Of a DNA stretch of 64,000 nucleotides, positions 25,875 through 35,437 are shown in pieces. The stretch lies in NCBI GenBank assembly GCA_964448675.1, contig CAYUZU010000020.1, positions 1-64,000 of the forward strand, given 5' to 3'. Made by a program: the position numbers and the translations under genes. A model generated the notes under the pieces. It saw only the letters and a program-made list of their open reading frames with translations, did no database searches and was not told where the DNA came from. This DNA comes from CAYUZU01 sp964448675 (GTDB taxonomy: Bacteria; Planctomycetota; Phycisphaerae; UBA1845; Fen-1342). Every line of letters begins with the position of its first letter. Positions within the stretch are counted from its first letter, which is position 1.

Positions 25875-27734
25875 ATGTACACAACAACCACACTCCTGAA
25901 GTACAGCGGGCTACGCCCGGCCGTGTTGCGCACCTTGCTGGTGGGCCTGGTCGGGACAGCCGCCTACGCAGTGACGCTCCCGCCGCCGCCGGAACCGGCC
26001 ATGCCCAAGGACCTGCCGATGCAGTCGCAGCTGTATGAGGCACAGCAGCTTGCCGAGCGTTTGGCGCTGCGTGGCGCCGCGCTGCGGACCGCCCTTGCGG
26101 AACGCGGCTTGAAACTGGACAGCGAGGATCGGATCCACGTGGAGATCGTTGGCCCGTCCGGAACGGCCGCCGTTGACGCGACGCTGCTGGACGAGTTCGG
26201 GGCACGCGTCGATCGCACCTGGCTTCACCGCACGGATGCCTGGGTGCCGGTGGACCAGTTGACGCGGTTGGCCGAAAGCCTGCCGGCCGGGTTCAAACTG
26301 ATCCGGGCGCAGGCGCCGCATCCTTGCAGCACCCTGGGCGAGGGACCGGCGGCGATGCGCTCGCTCAGCTATGTCACCGATGGCAACGCCGGTTTCCCGC
26401 ATCGGATTGCCATCATCGATGCCGGCTTCAACGGGTTGGACGAGGCCATCGCGTCCGGTGACGTGCCACTGCCCTCGGGCACGTACAACTACACATCGGA
26501 TGCCTTCCAGAGTGGGTCGTACCACGGGACCGCCTGCACCGAAACGGCAGCCGACCACTGTCCGGCCGCCATCTGGTACCTGTTTCGAATCGACAGCGTG
26601 ACGGACCTGGGGGCCGCGGTGAACCAGTGTTACGCCCTGGATGTCGATGTCATCAGCCATTCGCTCGGGTACTTCAACGCGGGCTGGCACGATGACGAGG
26701 GTGATGCCTGCGCGGCAGCGCATCTCTATCCCGCGATCCAGTTCTATACCTCCGCGGGGAATTTCGCGCAGCAACACTACCAGGGCACGTTCGAGTCGGG
26801 CTCGGGAGACATGGACTGGCACGACTTCGCGCCCGGGGTCGAGGCCATCCCGATCGACGTCGACGCCGGCGGCAGTATCGACTGCTATCTCCAGTTCAAC
26901 CTGGACGGCATTCCCTCGTACGACTACGACCTCTACCTGTACAACGTCGATGCCACCGAGCTTCTGGCCAGCAGCAACAACGGCTGGAACGACTACGAGG
27001 ACCTGCACTGGACCAACACGAGCGGCAGCACGCAGCGCGTCAACCTCGCGGTGTACAGAGATTGCCTTTACTCGACCGAGTTCGAGATCTTCGCGGTGGG
27101 GGATGTGACCTGGCGGGACTTCATCGTGTCCGAGAGCTCGATCACCTCGCCCGCCAACTCCACCAACGCCGAGCCGAACGTGTTCACCGTCGGCGCGGTG
27201 CACTGGCAATACTTCGAACAGCCGCCCGGCAGCATCGTCATCGAAGCCTACAGCAGCCGCGGACCGTCGAACGATGGCAACCCCGTGATCGAGTTCTGCG
27301 GGCCAAGCGACACGACGGGATACACGTTTGGCATCTTCAACGGAACCAGCGCGGCCACGGCGAACGCCGCCGGCGCCGCCACGGCGTGGGGCGCCGAGTT
27401 TGACTCGCTGTTGTGGAGCGTGACGCGCTGGCTGCTGACCCGACAGGCCTCCTATACGAAGGACTGGGGTACGGCCGGGCGCGACTATCATTACGGCTAC
27501 GGCGGATTGCAGCTGGCCCCCTATCACCATGATACGGTGTGGCTCACGTGGCACTTTCATGAGTTCAACGGCGACCCGCGCTATCCATATTCCAACGTCG
27601 GGATGGCGCTCGACGTCGTGCCCGACGGCGGCCGCCTGCTCTTCATCGGCCCCGATCATTACCCCGAAACGCTGGTCATCTCGCAGCCGGTGCGGCTCGA
27701 GGCCATCGGCGGCCCGGCGATCATCGGGCCGTAG
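25875..27734 (+). CDS. Secreted subtilisin-like serine protease (S8 family)
   Basis: 619 residues. The catalytic triad is visible: Asp in RIAIIDAGFNG (about residue 178), His in SYHGTACTE (about 217) and Ser in FNGTSAATANAAG (about 490). The spacing between His and Ser is long and holds a beta-sandwich-like insert (SIDCYLQFNLDG, YDYDLYLYNVD). The start ATG 25875 gives a signal peptide (LRTLLVGLVGTAAYAV) and follows GGAGA; the upstream extension has no signal peptide. The last residues (VISQPVRLEAIGGPAIIGP) match the tail of the metalloprotease before it. Both proteases probably belong to one transcription unit. Confidence 0.85.
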   Translation: MYTTTTLLKYSGLRPAVLRTLLVGLVGTAAYAVTLPPPPEPAMPKDLPMQSQLYEAQQLAERLALRGAALRTALAERGLKLDSEDRIHVEIVGPSGTAAVDATLLDEFGARVDRTWLHRTDAWVPVDQLTRLAESLPAGFKLIRAQAPHPCSTLGEGPAAMRSLSYVTDGNAGFPHRIAIIDAGFNGLDEAIASGDVPLPSGTYNYTSDAFQSGSYHGTACTETAADHCPAAIWYLFRIDSVTDLGAAVNQCYALDVDVISHSLGYFNAGWHDDEGDACAAAHLYPAIQFYTSAGNFAQQHYQGTFESGSGDMDWHDFAPGVEAIPIDVDAGGSIDCYLQFNLDGIPSYDYDLYLYNVDATELLASSNNGWNDYEDLHWTNTSGSTQRVNLAVYRDCLYSTEFEIFAVGDVTWRDFIVSESSITSPANSTNAEPNVFTVGAVHWQYFEQPPGSIVIEAYSSRGPSNDGNPVIEFCGPSDTTGYTFGIFNGTSAATANAAGAATAWGAEFDSLLWSVTRWLLTRQASYTKDWGTAGRDYHYGYGGLQLAPYHHDTVWLTWHFHEFNGDPRYPYSNVGMALDVVPDGGRLLFIGPDHYPETLVISQPVRLEAIGGPAIIGP

Positions 27735-27806
27735 CGTGCTGCCTGTCCAACGGGATTGACACAGGTAACCCCGCATTGCGATGTGGTTCAACTGAAAGGG
27801 ACTGCC

Positions 27807-28367
27807 ATGAGAATACGAATCGCCCGTTCTTCGAGAACAGAGAATAGCGCGGTCGATCGTCGCGCGATCGAGCTGCAGCGTGTTGGCCGACCCCACCCCT
27901 GCCCGTCACTGGTGGCTTGCGCGCTCACCGCCCTGCTCGCCGGTGCGATGTGCCACGTGGCCCAGGCCGACGACTACAGCATCCCGTGGTACACCGTCAG
28001 CAGTGGCGGCGGCCAGAGCGCGGGCGGCGAGTTCACCGTCATGGGCACCATCGGCGAGACCGCGGCCGGGACAACCATGGCCGGCGGCGACTACGCGGTC
28101 AGCGGCGGCTACTGGGTGCCCGAGGTCGGCGCGCCGGGCGTCTGCTACGGCGACAGCAACTGCGACGGGAACATCAACTGGCGCGACATCGACTTCTTCG
28201 TCGCGGCCCAGAACGACAACGTGTCGGCCTGGATCGCATTGCACGAGGCGGTCTACGGCACGCCGCCGGTGTGTCCGTTCGAGAACAACGACGTCGACGG
28301 CAGTGGCTCGGTGAGTTGGCGTGACATTGACCCGTTCGTCGCGCTGCAGAACACGACCTGCCCATAG
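27807..28367 (+). CDS. Small secreted protein with dockerin-like double calcium module
   Basis: 186 residues. A hydrophobic segment (LVACALTALLAGAMCHVAQA) precedes IPWYTVSSGGGQSAGG with FTVMGTIGETAAG and YAVSGGYWVP, a short domain common in secreted planctomycete proteins. The C-terminal 74 residues contain two EF-hand-like loops, GDSNCDGNINWRDIDFFV and NNDVDGSGSVSWRDIDPFV, ending NTTCP. By eye 61 of 74 residues are identical to the end of the protein at 56719-61029. The module probably binds calcium and anchors or sorts the protein. The start ATG 27807 follows AAAGGGA. No enzyme function was seen. Confidence 0.75.
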   Translation: MRIRIARSSRTENSAVDRRAIELQRVGRPHPCPSLVACALTALLAGAMCHVAQADDYSIPWYTVSSGGGQSAGGEFTVMGTIGETAAGTTMAGGDYAVSGGYWVPEVGAPGVCYGDSNCDGNINWRDIDFFVAAQNDNVSAWIALHEAVYGTPPVCPFENNDVDGSGSVSWRDIDPFVALQNTTCP

Positions 28368-28395
28368 CGTCGCGTGATGCAAGAAGACGGGATGT

Positions 28396-28435
28396 GTCTC
28401 GCGCGGCCACGCCGCCAGGGCTAGTCGCGCGAGAC
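28396..28435 (+). terminator. Inverted repeat between convergent genes
   Basis: GTCTCGCGCG (28396-28405) and CGCGCGAGAC (28426-28435) are perfectly complementary over 10 bases with a 20-base loop. It lies between converging stops and overlaps the 3' end of the minus-strand permease gene, so it could serve both strands. No T-run. Confidence 0.45.
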
Positions 28436-29275
28436 CCTGCTCGGCGTGAGCTCGCGAATCGAGATCAACACGGCACACGTCAGGAGCAGCACGCCGATCA
28501 CCGTGAGCAGCGTCCATGCGCCGCTCCAACCTGGCGGAAACACGTGCTCGACCAGCTCCTCCGGGCCGCCGAACAGCCGCACCAGGCTTCGATTCACGTT
28601 CACCGCCATCTGCCGCAGGTGATGCAGGATGGCGTATTGCCTCGCCATCACCGGAATGTTCGCCAGCATCATCTCCGACGCCACGAGGTAGATCACGGCC
28701 ACAATCAGCGGCCGTCCGAAGATGAGGCTCAGCGTCGTGAAGACCGCCAGGTAGCCGGCGACGCCCAACGGCATGATGACGAGATAGCCGGCCAGATCGT
28801 GCCACGGGTGCCAGGTGACCCGCTCGGGCCCGAATCCGTCCCGGATGAGCATCGGGTCGGGCGTCGGCATGCCCCACAGGGCGGCGGCATGCAACGCCAC
28901 GATTCCCAACTCGAAGAGCACGGACAACACCAGCCAGGTCGCGACGAAACGCACGAGCAGGACCGTCGCGCGGCGTAAGCGGCGCGTGGTCAGGTAGACG
29001 AAGGTCCGCTGTTCGACCTCCTCCCCGACCAGCGCGGTGCCGTAGAGCATGCATACGAGCGGCAAGACGATCATCAGCAGGATGAACTGGGCCGGGCCGT
29101 GAAAGAGCTCGAAGATCTCATCGGAGCGGGTGGGCGCATCGAAGTGGCGGACGAGCAGAATGACGAGCGACGGAAACGCGACGATCAACAGCGCCAGCCA
29201 GATCTTCCGTTGCCAGACGAGCTGCCGTACGGTGAAACCGAAAAGTGCCGTCATCGCTGCGTCCTGGATACTCAA
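28421..29275 (-). CDS. ABC-2 type transporter permease
   Basis: 284 residues with about six membrane segments (IWLALLIVAFPSLVILLV, FILLMIVLPLVCMLYGTALV, LVIMPLGVAGYLAVF, LLTVIGVLLLTCAVLI). GTALVGEEVEQRTFVYLTTR between helices is the typical ABC-2 element after the second segment. It is the last gene of a four-gene operon; TTG 29275 overlaps the ATPase stop (TTGA), and ATG 29254 is an alternative start. It should pair with that ATPase. The substrate cannot be told from sequence. Confidence 0.85.
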   Translation of the reverse strand: MSIQDAAMTALFGFTVRQLVWQRKIWLALLIVAFPSLVILLVRHFDAPTRSDEIFELFHGPAQFILLMIVLPLVCMLYGTALVGEEVEQRTFVYLTTRRLRRATVLLVRFVATWLVLSVLFELGIVALHAAALWGMPTPDPMLIRDGFGPERVTWHPWHDLAGYLVIMPLGVAGYLAVFTTLSLIFGRPLIVAVIYLVASEMMLANIPVMARQYAILHHLRQMAVNVNRSLVRLFGGPEELVEHVFPPGWSGAWTLLTVIGVLLLTCAVLISIRELTPSRVSRD

Positions 29276-30198
29276 CCGTGATGATCCGTGAGATAACCGA
29301 AGACCGCCTCCAGGCTCTCGTCCGCCGGGGCCAGCTCACGCAGGGTCCAGGCGTGCTCCAACGCCAGCTCGGTGATGCGGTCATAGACGGTGTCCGGCGC
29401 CGCGGCTTCCACCAGCAGCGTATTCTCCGGCAGCAGCTTCACACCCGTGACCACGTCCATCGCGGTCAGCGCCGCGGCCATCGCACGCGGCGCATCGACG
29501 CGCACGCGAATCGCGTGTGGCCGGTCGTGAAGCTGGCGGCGCACGGTGCGCAGGTCTCCTTCGGCGACGATGCGCCCGCGATCGATCAGCAGGATCTGAC
29601 GGGTCAGCGCCTCCACCTCGTGCAGCACGTGACTGGCGACGAGCACATCGACGCCCTCTGCGGCCAGCCCGCGCAGCAGCTCGGCCAGCTCGTGTCGCGA
29701 TACCGGATCGGCCCCGGTGAAGGGCTCGTCCAGAACGAGCAGCTCCGGCCGGTGCGCCAGCGCCTGGGAGATCTTGATTCGTTGCCGCATGCCCTTGGAA
29801 TACCCGCGTATGGCCCGATGCATGTGCTCGGTCATGCGCGTCTGCTCAATCGCGGCCCGGGCCGCTGCGCGTGCCGCGCGGCCGCGCAGGCCGGACAGCC
29901 GCGCCAGCAACAGCACATAGTCCCAGCCGGTGAGGTTCTTCCAGAACGGGTCCCCTTCCGGGCAATAGCCGATCCGGGCGAGCACGGCCGGGTTGTTCCA
30001 GACCTTCCGGCCGAAGACACGCAGCGTGCCCTGGCTGGGCCGCAACTGCCCCATGACCAGTCCCATCAGCGTGGACTTGCCCGCGCCGTTCGGCCCGAGC
30101 AGACCGGTCATTCCCTCGCCGATGACGGCCGTCACGTTGTTGAGGCCGATGACCTCGCCGTACCATTTCGAAGTGTTGTTCAGCTCAATGACGGCCAC
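29272..30198 (-). CDS. ABC transporter ATP-binding protein
   Basis: 308 residues. Walker A is LLGPNGAGKSTLMG (about residues 33-46), the signature region is RGYSKGMRQRIKIS, and Walker B is LLVLDEPFTGADP, followed by VLVASHVLHEVE with the switch histidine. The order and the long C-terminal tail after the ATPase core fit the ABC-2 export type. GTG is the start, with GAGG 8 bases upstream. It follows the first permease gene by 9 bases and overlaps the second permease. Confidence 0.94.
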   Translation of the reverse strand: MAVIELNNTSKWYGEVIGLNNVTAVIGEGMTGLLGPNGAGKSTLMGLVMGQLRPSQGTLRVFGRKVWNNPAVLARIGYCPEGDPFWKNLTGWDYVLLLARLSGLRGRAARAAARAAIEQTRMTEHMHRAIRGYSKGMRQRIKISQALAHRPELLVLDEPFTGADPVSRHELAELLRGLAAEGVDVLVASHVLHEVEALTRQILLIDRGRIVAEGDLRTVRRQLHDRPHAIRVRVDAPRAMAAALTAMDVVTGVKLLPENTLLVEAAAPDTVYDRITELALEHAWTLRELAPADESLEAVFGYLTDHHG

Positions 30199-30207
30199 GT
30201 TCCAACC

Positions 30208-31215
30208 TCACACGCTGGTCGCCGCTTGCGAGAACTTCACCACACGCCGATAGCACAGCGTGATCGCCGCCAGCGTCAGCCCGCCCAACACCACAGCCGG
30301 ATAGAGCGGGTCGGTACGGCGGCCCAGCGCCTGGTCATAGGCGTCGGGCGGCAGCGGCGACCCCTCCCACAGCGTGCGCAGGTCGAGCAACCACTCTACG
30401 AGCACCAGGATGTCCGTGTGCAGGGCGATGCTGCCCAGCCAGGCGGTCGTCTCCTGGGGCGGTACGCTCTCGTTGATCACCTGCTGCGCGACCGCCGGCA
30501 GCAGCACCAACGCCAGCCATGCCACCGTCACGTACCGCTTGTCCGCGGTGAAACTCGACAAGGCCAGGATCAGCACGCCCCCGACGACCATGACGAGCAC
30601 GCCGGCCACGGTCAGATACCAGCCCAATGCCAGGGTCTGCTGTGTCGTCTGCAGGCCGCCGGTGATGAGTGTGCCGATCAGCAGGCTGAGCAGATTCGGC
30701 AGCAACATGCCCGCGGCAATGAAGGCGGCGATGGTGGCCCATTTGCCCAGCAGGTACGTCAACGGCGTGATGGGCCGAGCGAAGTAGATCGGCAGCGCAT
30801 TCGACTTCAAGTCATCCGCAATGAGCCCCGGCCCGAGGCGCGCTATCACGATCAGCAAATAGAAGAGCTGGGCTTTGGCCATCACGAAGAACACCGAGGC
30901 CCATAGCGCCGCGCGATACTCTTCCAGCTGTGCCACGCCGCGCATGTCCACCCCGAGAAAGGTCGACACGAAGTCGTACAGGTTGCCGGCAGCCGCCGTG
31001 CCCGCGAGTGTTTCCATCAGGGAAAGGACGTAGAAGACCGTGCACCCACCCACCACGAAGCTCAGGCTGCTCAGCATCAGGACCAGGTTGCGCGAGTCTC
31101 TCAGCCGCAGGCGCACACCAGACGACACGATCGCCAGCCAGGTCCAGCGCCCGGAGCGCCGCGCCGCTTCCCAACGCTGGTAGCGGGCACCCTGACCAGC
31201 ATGGGATACACTCAC
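30208..31215 (-). CDS. ABC-2 type transporter permease
   Basis: 335 residues with about six membrane helices (LVLMLSSLSFVVGGCTVFYV, AQLFYLLIVIARLGPGLI, YLTVAGVLVMVVGGVLIL, VVLGGLTLAAITLCYRRVV). GLIADDLKSNALPIYFARPI is the ABC-2 element in which the membrane domain meets the ATPase. The GTG start overlaps the stop of the first ATPase (GTGA), so it should pair with the 31212-32153 ATPase. The operon order ATPase-permease-ATPase-permease suggests a heteromeric exporter or two related exporters. Confidence 0.87.
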   Translation of the reverse strand: MSVSHAGQGARYQRWEAARRSGRWTWLAIVSSGVRLRLRDSRNLVLMLSSLSFVVGGCTVFYVLSLMETLAGTAAAGNLYDFVSTFLGVDMRGVAQLEEYRAALWASVFFVMAKAQLFYLLIVIARLGPGLIADDLKSNALPIYFARPITPLTYLLGKWATIAAFIAAGMLLPNLLSLLIGTLITGGLQTTQQTLALGWYLTVAGVLVMVVGGVLILALSSFTADKRYVTVAWLALVLLPAVAQQVINESVPPQETTAWLGSIALHTDILVLVEWLLDLRTLWEGSPLPPDAYDQALGRRTDPLYPAVVLGGLTLAAITLCYRRVVKFSQAATSV

Positions 31216-32153
31216 GCGGCACCTCCCGGCGCACGCGTCTGTTGGCGGCGCACGGCGGCCATGAAGACCTCTTCGAGCGAACTGCGCTTCGGCTGCAGGC
31301 TGCGCAGCTGCGCCGCCGCCGCCCGCGCGGCCCGCAACACGCGATGCTGTTGACCTTCGGCCGGGAGCTCGATGGCCATGCTGCCGTTGGACTGCTCGCG
31401 CACGCGGACCTGCTGCTGGCCAAGTTCCTGCGCAAAGCGCGCACCATCGCCCTCGAAGTCGACCGAATACAGCGTGGGGTGCGGCTCGCGCATTTCGGCA
31501 ATGTCCCCGGTGGCAAGGACCTCGCCACCGCCGAGAATCACCACCCGCGTGCAGACGCGCTCGACGTCCGGCAGCAGGTGGCTCGACAGCAGGACACTGA
31601 TGCCGGCCCGCCCCAGATCCTCGATCAGCCCCAGCATCGTCTGCCGGCCGCGCGGATCCATACCGTTGGTGGGCTCGTCGAGGAACACGAGGTCGGGGTC
31701 GTGCACCAGCGCCTGGGCCAGCTTCAGCCGCTGTTTCATGCCGGTCGAGTACTGTTCGGCCGGCCGATAGCGGGCCTCGCCCAACTCCACGTAGTCCAGC
31801 ACTTCGTGCGCTCGCTGCATCGCGTCGGCGTGCGACAGCCCCGCCAGCCGCGCCGTGTAGTGCACATACCCCGTGCCCGTCATGCCGGCGATCAGGCAGT
31901 CGTTCTCGGGGACGAAGCCGACCCGTTGCCGAATCCGGCGGCGGCGGCGCTGCGTGTCCAGGCCAAACACGGTGGCGTTGCCGGCGGTGCGTGGCGTCTG
32001 TCCCAGCAGTACGCTGATCAGCGTGCTCTTGCCCGCGCCGTTGGGCCCCAACAGGCCCACCACGCCCGGCTCGATCGCGATCTGCAGCCCGCGCAGCGCC
32101 ACAACGCGGCCGTAGCGCTTTACCAGTCTGTCACAGTCGATGATCGCGGTCAT
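31212..32153 (-). CDS. ABC transporter ATP-binding protein
   Basis: 313 residues, first gene of the four-gene operon. Walker A is LLGPNGAGKSTLISV, the signature region QYSTGMKQRLKLAQAL, Walker B LVFLDEPTNGMDPRG, and the switch region VLLSSHLLPDVE. The C-terminal 80 residues are variable, as usual in ABC-2 ATPases. It is related to the second ATPase but clearly diverged, so the operon probably arose by an old duplication of an ATPase/permease pair. Confidence 0.94.
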   Translation of the reverse strand: MTAIIDCDRLVKRYGRVVALRGLQIAIEPGVVGLLGPNGAGKSTLISVLLGQTPRTAGNATVFGLDTQRRRRRIRQRVGFVPENDCLIAGMTGTGYVHYTARLAGLSHADAMQRAHEVLDYVELGEARYRPAEQYSTGMKQRLKLAQALVHDPDLVFLDEPTNGMDPRGRQTMLGLIEDLGRAGISVLLSSHLLPDVERVCTRVVILGGGEVLATGDIAEMREPHPTLYSVDFEGDGARFAQELGQQQVRVREQSNGSMAIELPAEGQQHRVLRAARAAAAQLRSLQPKRSSLEEVFMAAVRRQQTRAPGGAA

Positions 32154-32409
32154 GTCGTCGGTACCCTCGGACCCGGCACCCGCCGGTCAGACATCATACA
32201 GACGGGGCGCCGTATTCATACCACAGACGCGCCCCCCGCGAAAGACGGCCGCACCGCCGCGTCAAGCGGCGTACGATGCCGCGGGGCCCCCTGCCGGGCC
32301 GATGGGCCGCCCGGAACTGACGGTGTGTCCCCCAAGTCAGGCTGCTCACAGGACGTGCTGCCCCGGCGCAGCGCGGCCGGGGGGGGCGCGGCCTCTCGGT
32401 ACTGCTGCG

Positions 32410-35223
32410 CTAACGCAGGTGGCCGGTGAAGGCGTCGGCGAAACTCGCGAAGTCGGCGAACTCGAGCCCGGTGCTGCCGTCGAAATCGAAGTCCTCCAGG
32501 CAACACGGCAGCGGCTGGCCGAAACATCCCTGCATTGCGCCGACGTCGTGAAGGTCGAGGTCGTGGTCGGCGTCGAAATCGCCCAGCGGCGCGGGCTGGA
32601 CCATGACGATGCTGATCGGCATCCGCAGGTCGGTGCCGCAGTCGGGGTCGAGCACCTGCGGCGCACTGCCATCACCCGGGATGCGCACCAGCCGGGCGAT
32701 CATGTTCCACGGCGAAAGACCGTCGGCGTCATAGCCGCAAACGTACACGTCGCCCGTGTATACGTCTTCGGCCGTTCCGGTGACCGCCTCGCATTCGGGC
32801 AGGACGAACGTCGCCGCCGGCGGCCCGCTGACCGCGCCCATGCCGCTGGCGACGGCAAACGTGCACAGTTCGTCATTGCCGGCCGAGCCGAAGCTCAGGT
32901 GCTGGCTGTCGCTGTACAGGTAGGTGCTGGCGGTGGCGCTGACCTGGTTGATCTGCATGAACTCGGGCGAGGCGCGGGTCAGATCACAAAGCAGATCCGT
33001 CTGGAAGTTGCTTTCGTTCGCGGAGACAGCCCACACGCGATGCGGGTACTCCTTCAGCAAGGTGCGCCCCCGCATGTAGTACCCGTCGGTGTACAGGCCC
33101 GCCAGTGTCAGCTCTTCGTCGTAGTGCGCGAGGGCGGAGAACTCGGGCGTCGGCCGCTCGTCGTACGCGTGGAAAAACGGCGCATAGTTGACCCACAGGC
33201 CGGCCCCGCGCGTGACGGCGACATCGACCGGCCCGACCCCCTGCAGTTCCTCCGGCAACCCGACCGGGTAGTCGAACGCCAGTTGCGTGCAGACCAACTG
33301 ATCGCCGTCATTGGCCCATCGCTCGATCTGACCGGCGAAGTCGACCGCGTACAGCACGCCGTGCCCGTCATGCCGCAACTGGGTATGGGCCGGCGGCAGT
33401 TCTTCCGGGGACCCCGCGCGGCGGAACTTGCGCGTGCACTGGGCAGTGTTCGGGTCGTACTCGTAGATCCAGTCCTCCCAGTACACATCCTTGGCGAGAA
33501 TGTAGAGATACCCGGGCTGCAGGGGCGTCGTGCCATCGACCGGCACACCGCCGCGCAGGTGCAGCGGCGGATTCTCGCACAACGGTGAGTACTCGCGTGC
33601 GGCGATGACCAGCAGAGTCGCGAAATCGTACGCGTCGACATAGCCGTCGCGATTCAAGTCGGCGCACAGGTCGTACTCGCCGTAATGCTCCGCCAGGTGC
33701 TGCGCGTCACACAGATCCAGCGAGCCGTCGAGGTTCAGGTCGCCGAACATGATCCCGGCGCAGGGACTTGACGAGAGGATCAGGTTGTCGAGGTACACTT
33801 CGGCCGCGGGTGTGCTGGCGTCGTTCGCCAGCGGGCGCAATTCCAGTTCGACCACCAGGCGCGGCGAGGCAAGCAGCCCCAGACGATCGAGGCTGATCTC
33901 ACGCTCGAAGTGCGCGAAGTAGCCGGAAATCGGACTGCCACTTTGCGGCTCGGGTGGCGCGACAATCGCACACGCCCGGCGCCCGTTGACGTACACGATG
34001 ACCGCCGCCCGGGGCGTGAGAAAACGGTAGTCACACTGGAGGCGAATCGCGGCCCGCGGCACGAACGTCTCGGTGATCACGCTGACGGGGACGATCGCGC
34101 CGCCGACGTTCTCGCCGCAGGCCATCCGCAGCACCGCGTTGCTTTCCAGGTTGAGGACATCGGCCGACCCCGTGCCGGCGTTGGCGCTCACGTGAAAGGC
34201 GTCGGTGAACTCGCCCGCGTTCTCGAAGCCGTAGCCGGACATGGCCCCCCCCGCCGGCACCGGCCCACGCACCGTGATCAGGCTCGTCACCGGCGGCATG
34301 GCCGGCACCGGCTGGAGCGCCATGACGTCGCCGGCCGGCGACCAGCGAACACGGTGCAGGCCGTTGCAGGCCACGTAGGCGTGGCGCACGCCGATTACCG
34401 AAACGTCCAGCGCGGTCGAGACCTGGCCGACATTGCCGATGTGCTGGACCGCATTGGTCCGGAATGTGTACACCAGCACATCGCCCGCATCGGTAACCAA
34501 CAGCGCGCGGCCGGATGGCAAGACATCGATGGCCAGCTTCGTGGGCGTGGTGAGGGAAGGCTGGACAAACGTATGCAGTGACTGCACGCCCCCGGGCGCG
34601 ACGTGGATGACGTCATAGCTGCTCGCCCGCACCTGCGCCACAAGCAATGCGCCACCGGGGCACATCGCAATGCTGGTCGGCACCGCGCCGTTGGCACCAA
34701 CGTAGTTGTTCGGGTCGGTCTGGTCGTCCTGGCCGGGCTCTGGCGGCGGTGAGAATGTGGTGACGACGCCGGTCAACGGATCCACGCGCATGATGGCCCC
34801 CGGCCCGCTGCCACCGTGCCGCAAGACCGCCACCCAGCCACCCTCGGTGACGGCGATGTCCACGGGCGACGCGATCGTCTCGCTCAGCGTGATCGGCATC
34901 GGCGGTGCGTCGACCGTCGGGTCCAGGACGTAGAGCGCGCTGCCGCTCGCGGTCAGGCCATAGATCAAGCCATCGCGCCCGCCGGAAACCGCGACCAGCC
35001 CGCCCGGGAGGCCGATGCACTCCACGCCGCCGGTGTCCCGGTCGTACTGATACACCCGACCGCCGCTGAGACCGAAGACGTCACCCGGCGCGGCGTCGAT
35101 CACGGTCTGACACACCTGGCCCGCCGCCACTGCGCCGGTGGCCGAGATCGCGCAAACGCAGAGCCAGGGGATCCGCCATCCCCCACGATGCCAACGGCCG
35201 GGTCTCCGCGTCTGCCGCAACAT
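32410..35223 (-). CDS. Secreted beta-propeller-like protein with dockerin-type repeats
   Basis: 937 residues. ATG 35223 is preferred over an in-frame upstream start because GGAAGGGGTG lies about 7 bases away and a signal peptide (IPWLCVCAISATGAVAAG) then begins properly. The N-terminal 330 residues have propeller-like repeats (RVYQYDRDTGGVECIGLPGG, RVDPLTGVVTTFSPPPEP). Two dockerin-type modules are seen: GDLNLDGSLDLCDAQHLAEH with ADLNRDGYVDAYDFATLL in the middle, and GDFDADHDLDLHDVGAMQGC with FDFDGSTGLEFADFASFA at the end. No catalytic motif was found. It is probably cell-surface or extracellular. Confidence 0.75.
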   Translation of the reverse strand: MLRQTRRPGRWHRGGWRIPWLCVCAISATGAVAAGQVCQTVIDAAPGDVFGLSGGRVYQYDRDTGGVECIGLPGGLVAVSGGRDGLIYGLTASGSALYVLDPTVDAPPMPITLSETIASPVDIAVTEGGWVAVLRHGGSGPGAIMRVDPLTGVVTTFSPPPEPGQDDQTDPNNYVGANGAVPTSIAMCPGGALLVAQVRASSYDVIHVAPGGVQSLHTFVQPSLTTPTKLAIDVLPSGRALLVTDAGDVLVYTFRTNAVQHIGNVGQVSTALDVSVIGVRHAYVACNGLHRVRWSPAGDVMALQPVPAMPPVTSLITVRGPVPAGGAMSGYGFENAGEFTDAFHVSANAGTGSADVLNLESNAVLRMACGENVGGAIVPVSVITETFVPRAAIRLQCDYRFLTPRAAVIVYVNGRRACAIVAPPEPQSGSPISGYFAHFEREISLDRLGLLASPRLVVELELRPLANDASTPAAEVYLDNLILSSSPCAGIMFGDLNLDGSLDLCDAQHLAEHYGEYDLCADLNRDGYVDAYDFATLLVIAAREYSPLCENPPLHLRGGVPVDGTTPLQPGYLYILAKDVYWEDWIYEYDPNTAQCTRKFRRAGSPEELPPAHTQLRHDGHGVLYAVDFAGQIERWANDGDQLVCTQLAFDYPVGLPEELQGVGPVDVAVTRGAGLWVNYAPFFHAYDERPTPEFSALAHYDEELTLAGLYTDGYYMRGRTLLKEYPHRVWAVSANESNFQTDLLCDLTRASPEFMQINQVSATASTYLYSDSQHLSFGSAGNDELCTFAVASGMGAVSGPPAATFVLPECEAVTGTAEDVYTGDVYVCGYDADGLSPWNMIARLVRIPGDGSAPQVLDPDCGTDLRMPISIVMVQPAPLGDFDADHDLDLHDVGAMQGCFGQPLPCCLEDFDFDGSTGLEFADFASFADAFTGHLR

Positions 35224-35437
35224 GGTCGTTACACCCCTTCCATCTCCAAATATACCCTGTGTCGAGAGCCGATCCAGAGAAATGCGCCCGACACCGGTGA
35301 AGTCTGGCAAATCCGGTGCCAGCGGGGTCCTTTTCTGCAACCGGGCACGGCGCTTGCATCAGGCAGGATTGGCGGCGGTCCCGTGGCCGCCGACACCGCA
35401 ATACTGTCACGCAAACAAGACGGAAGGACATGCGCCG

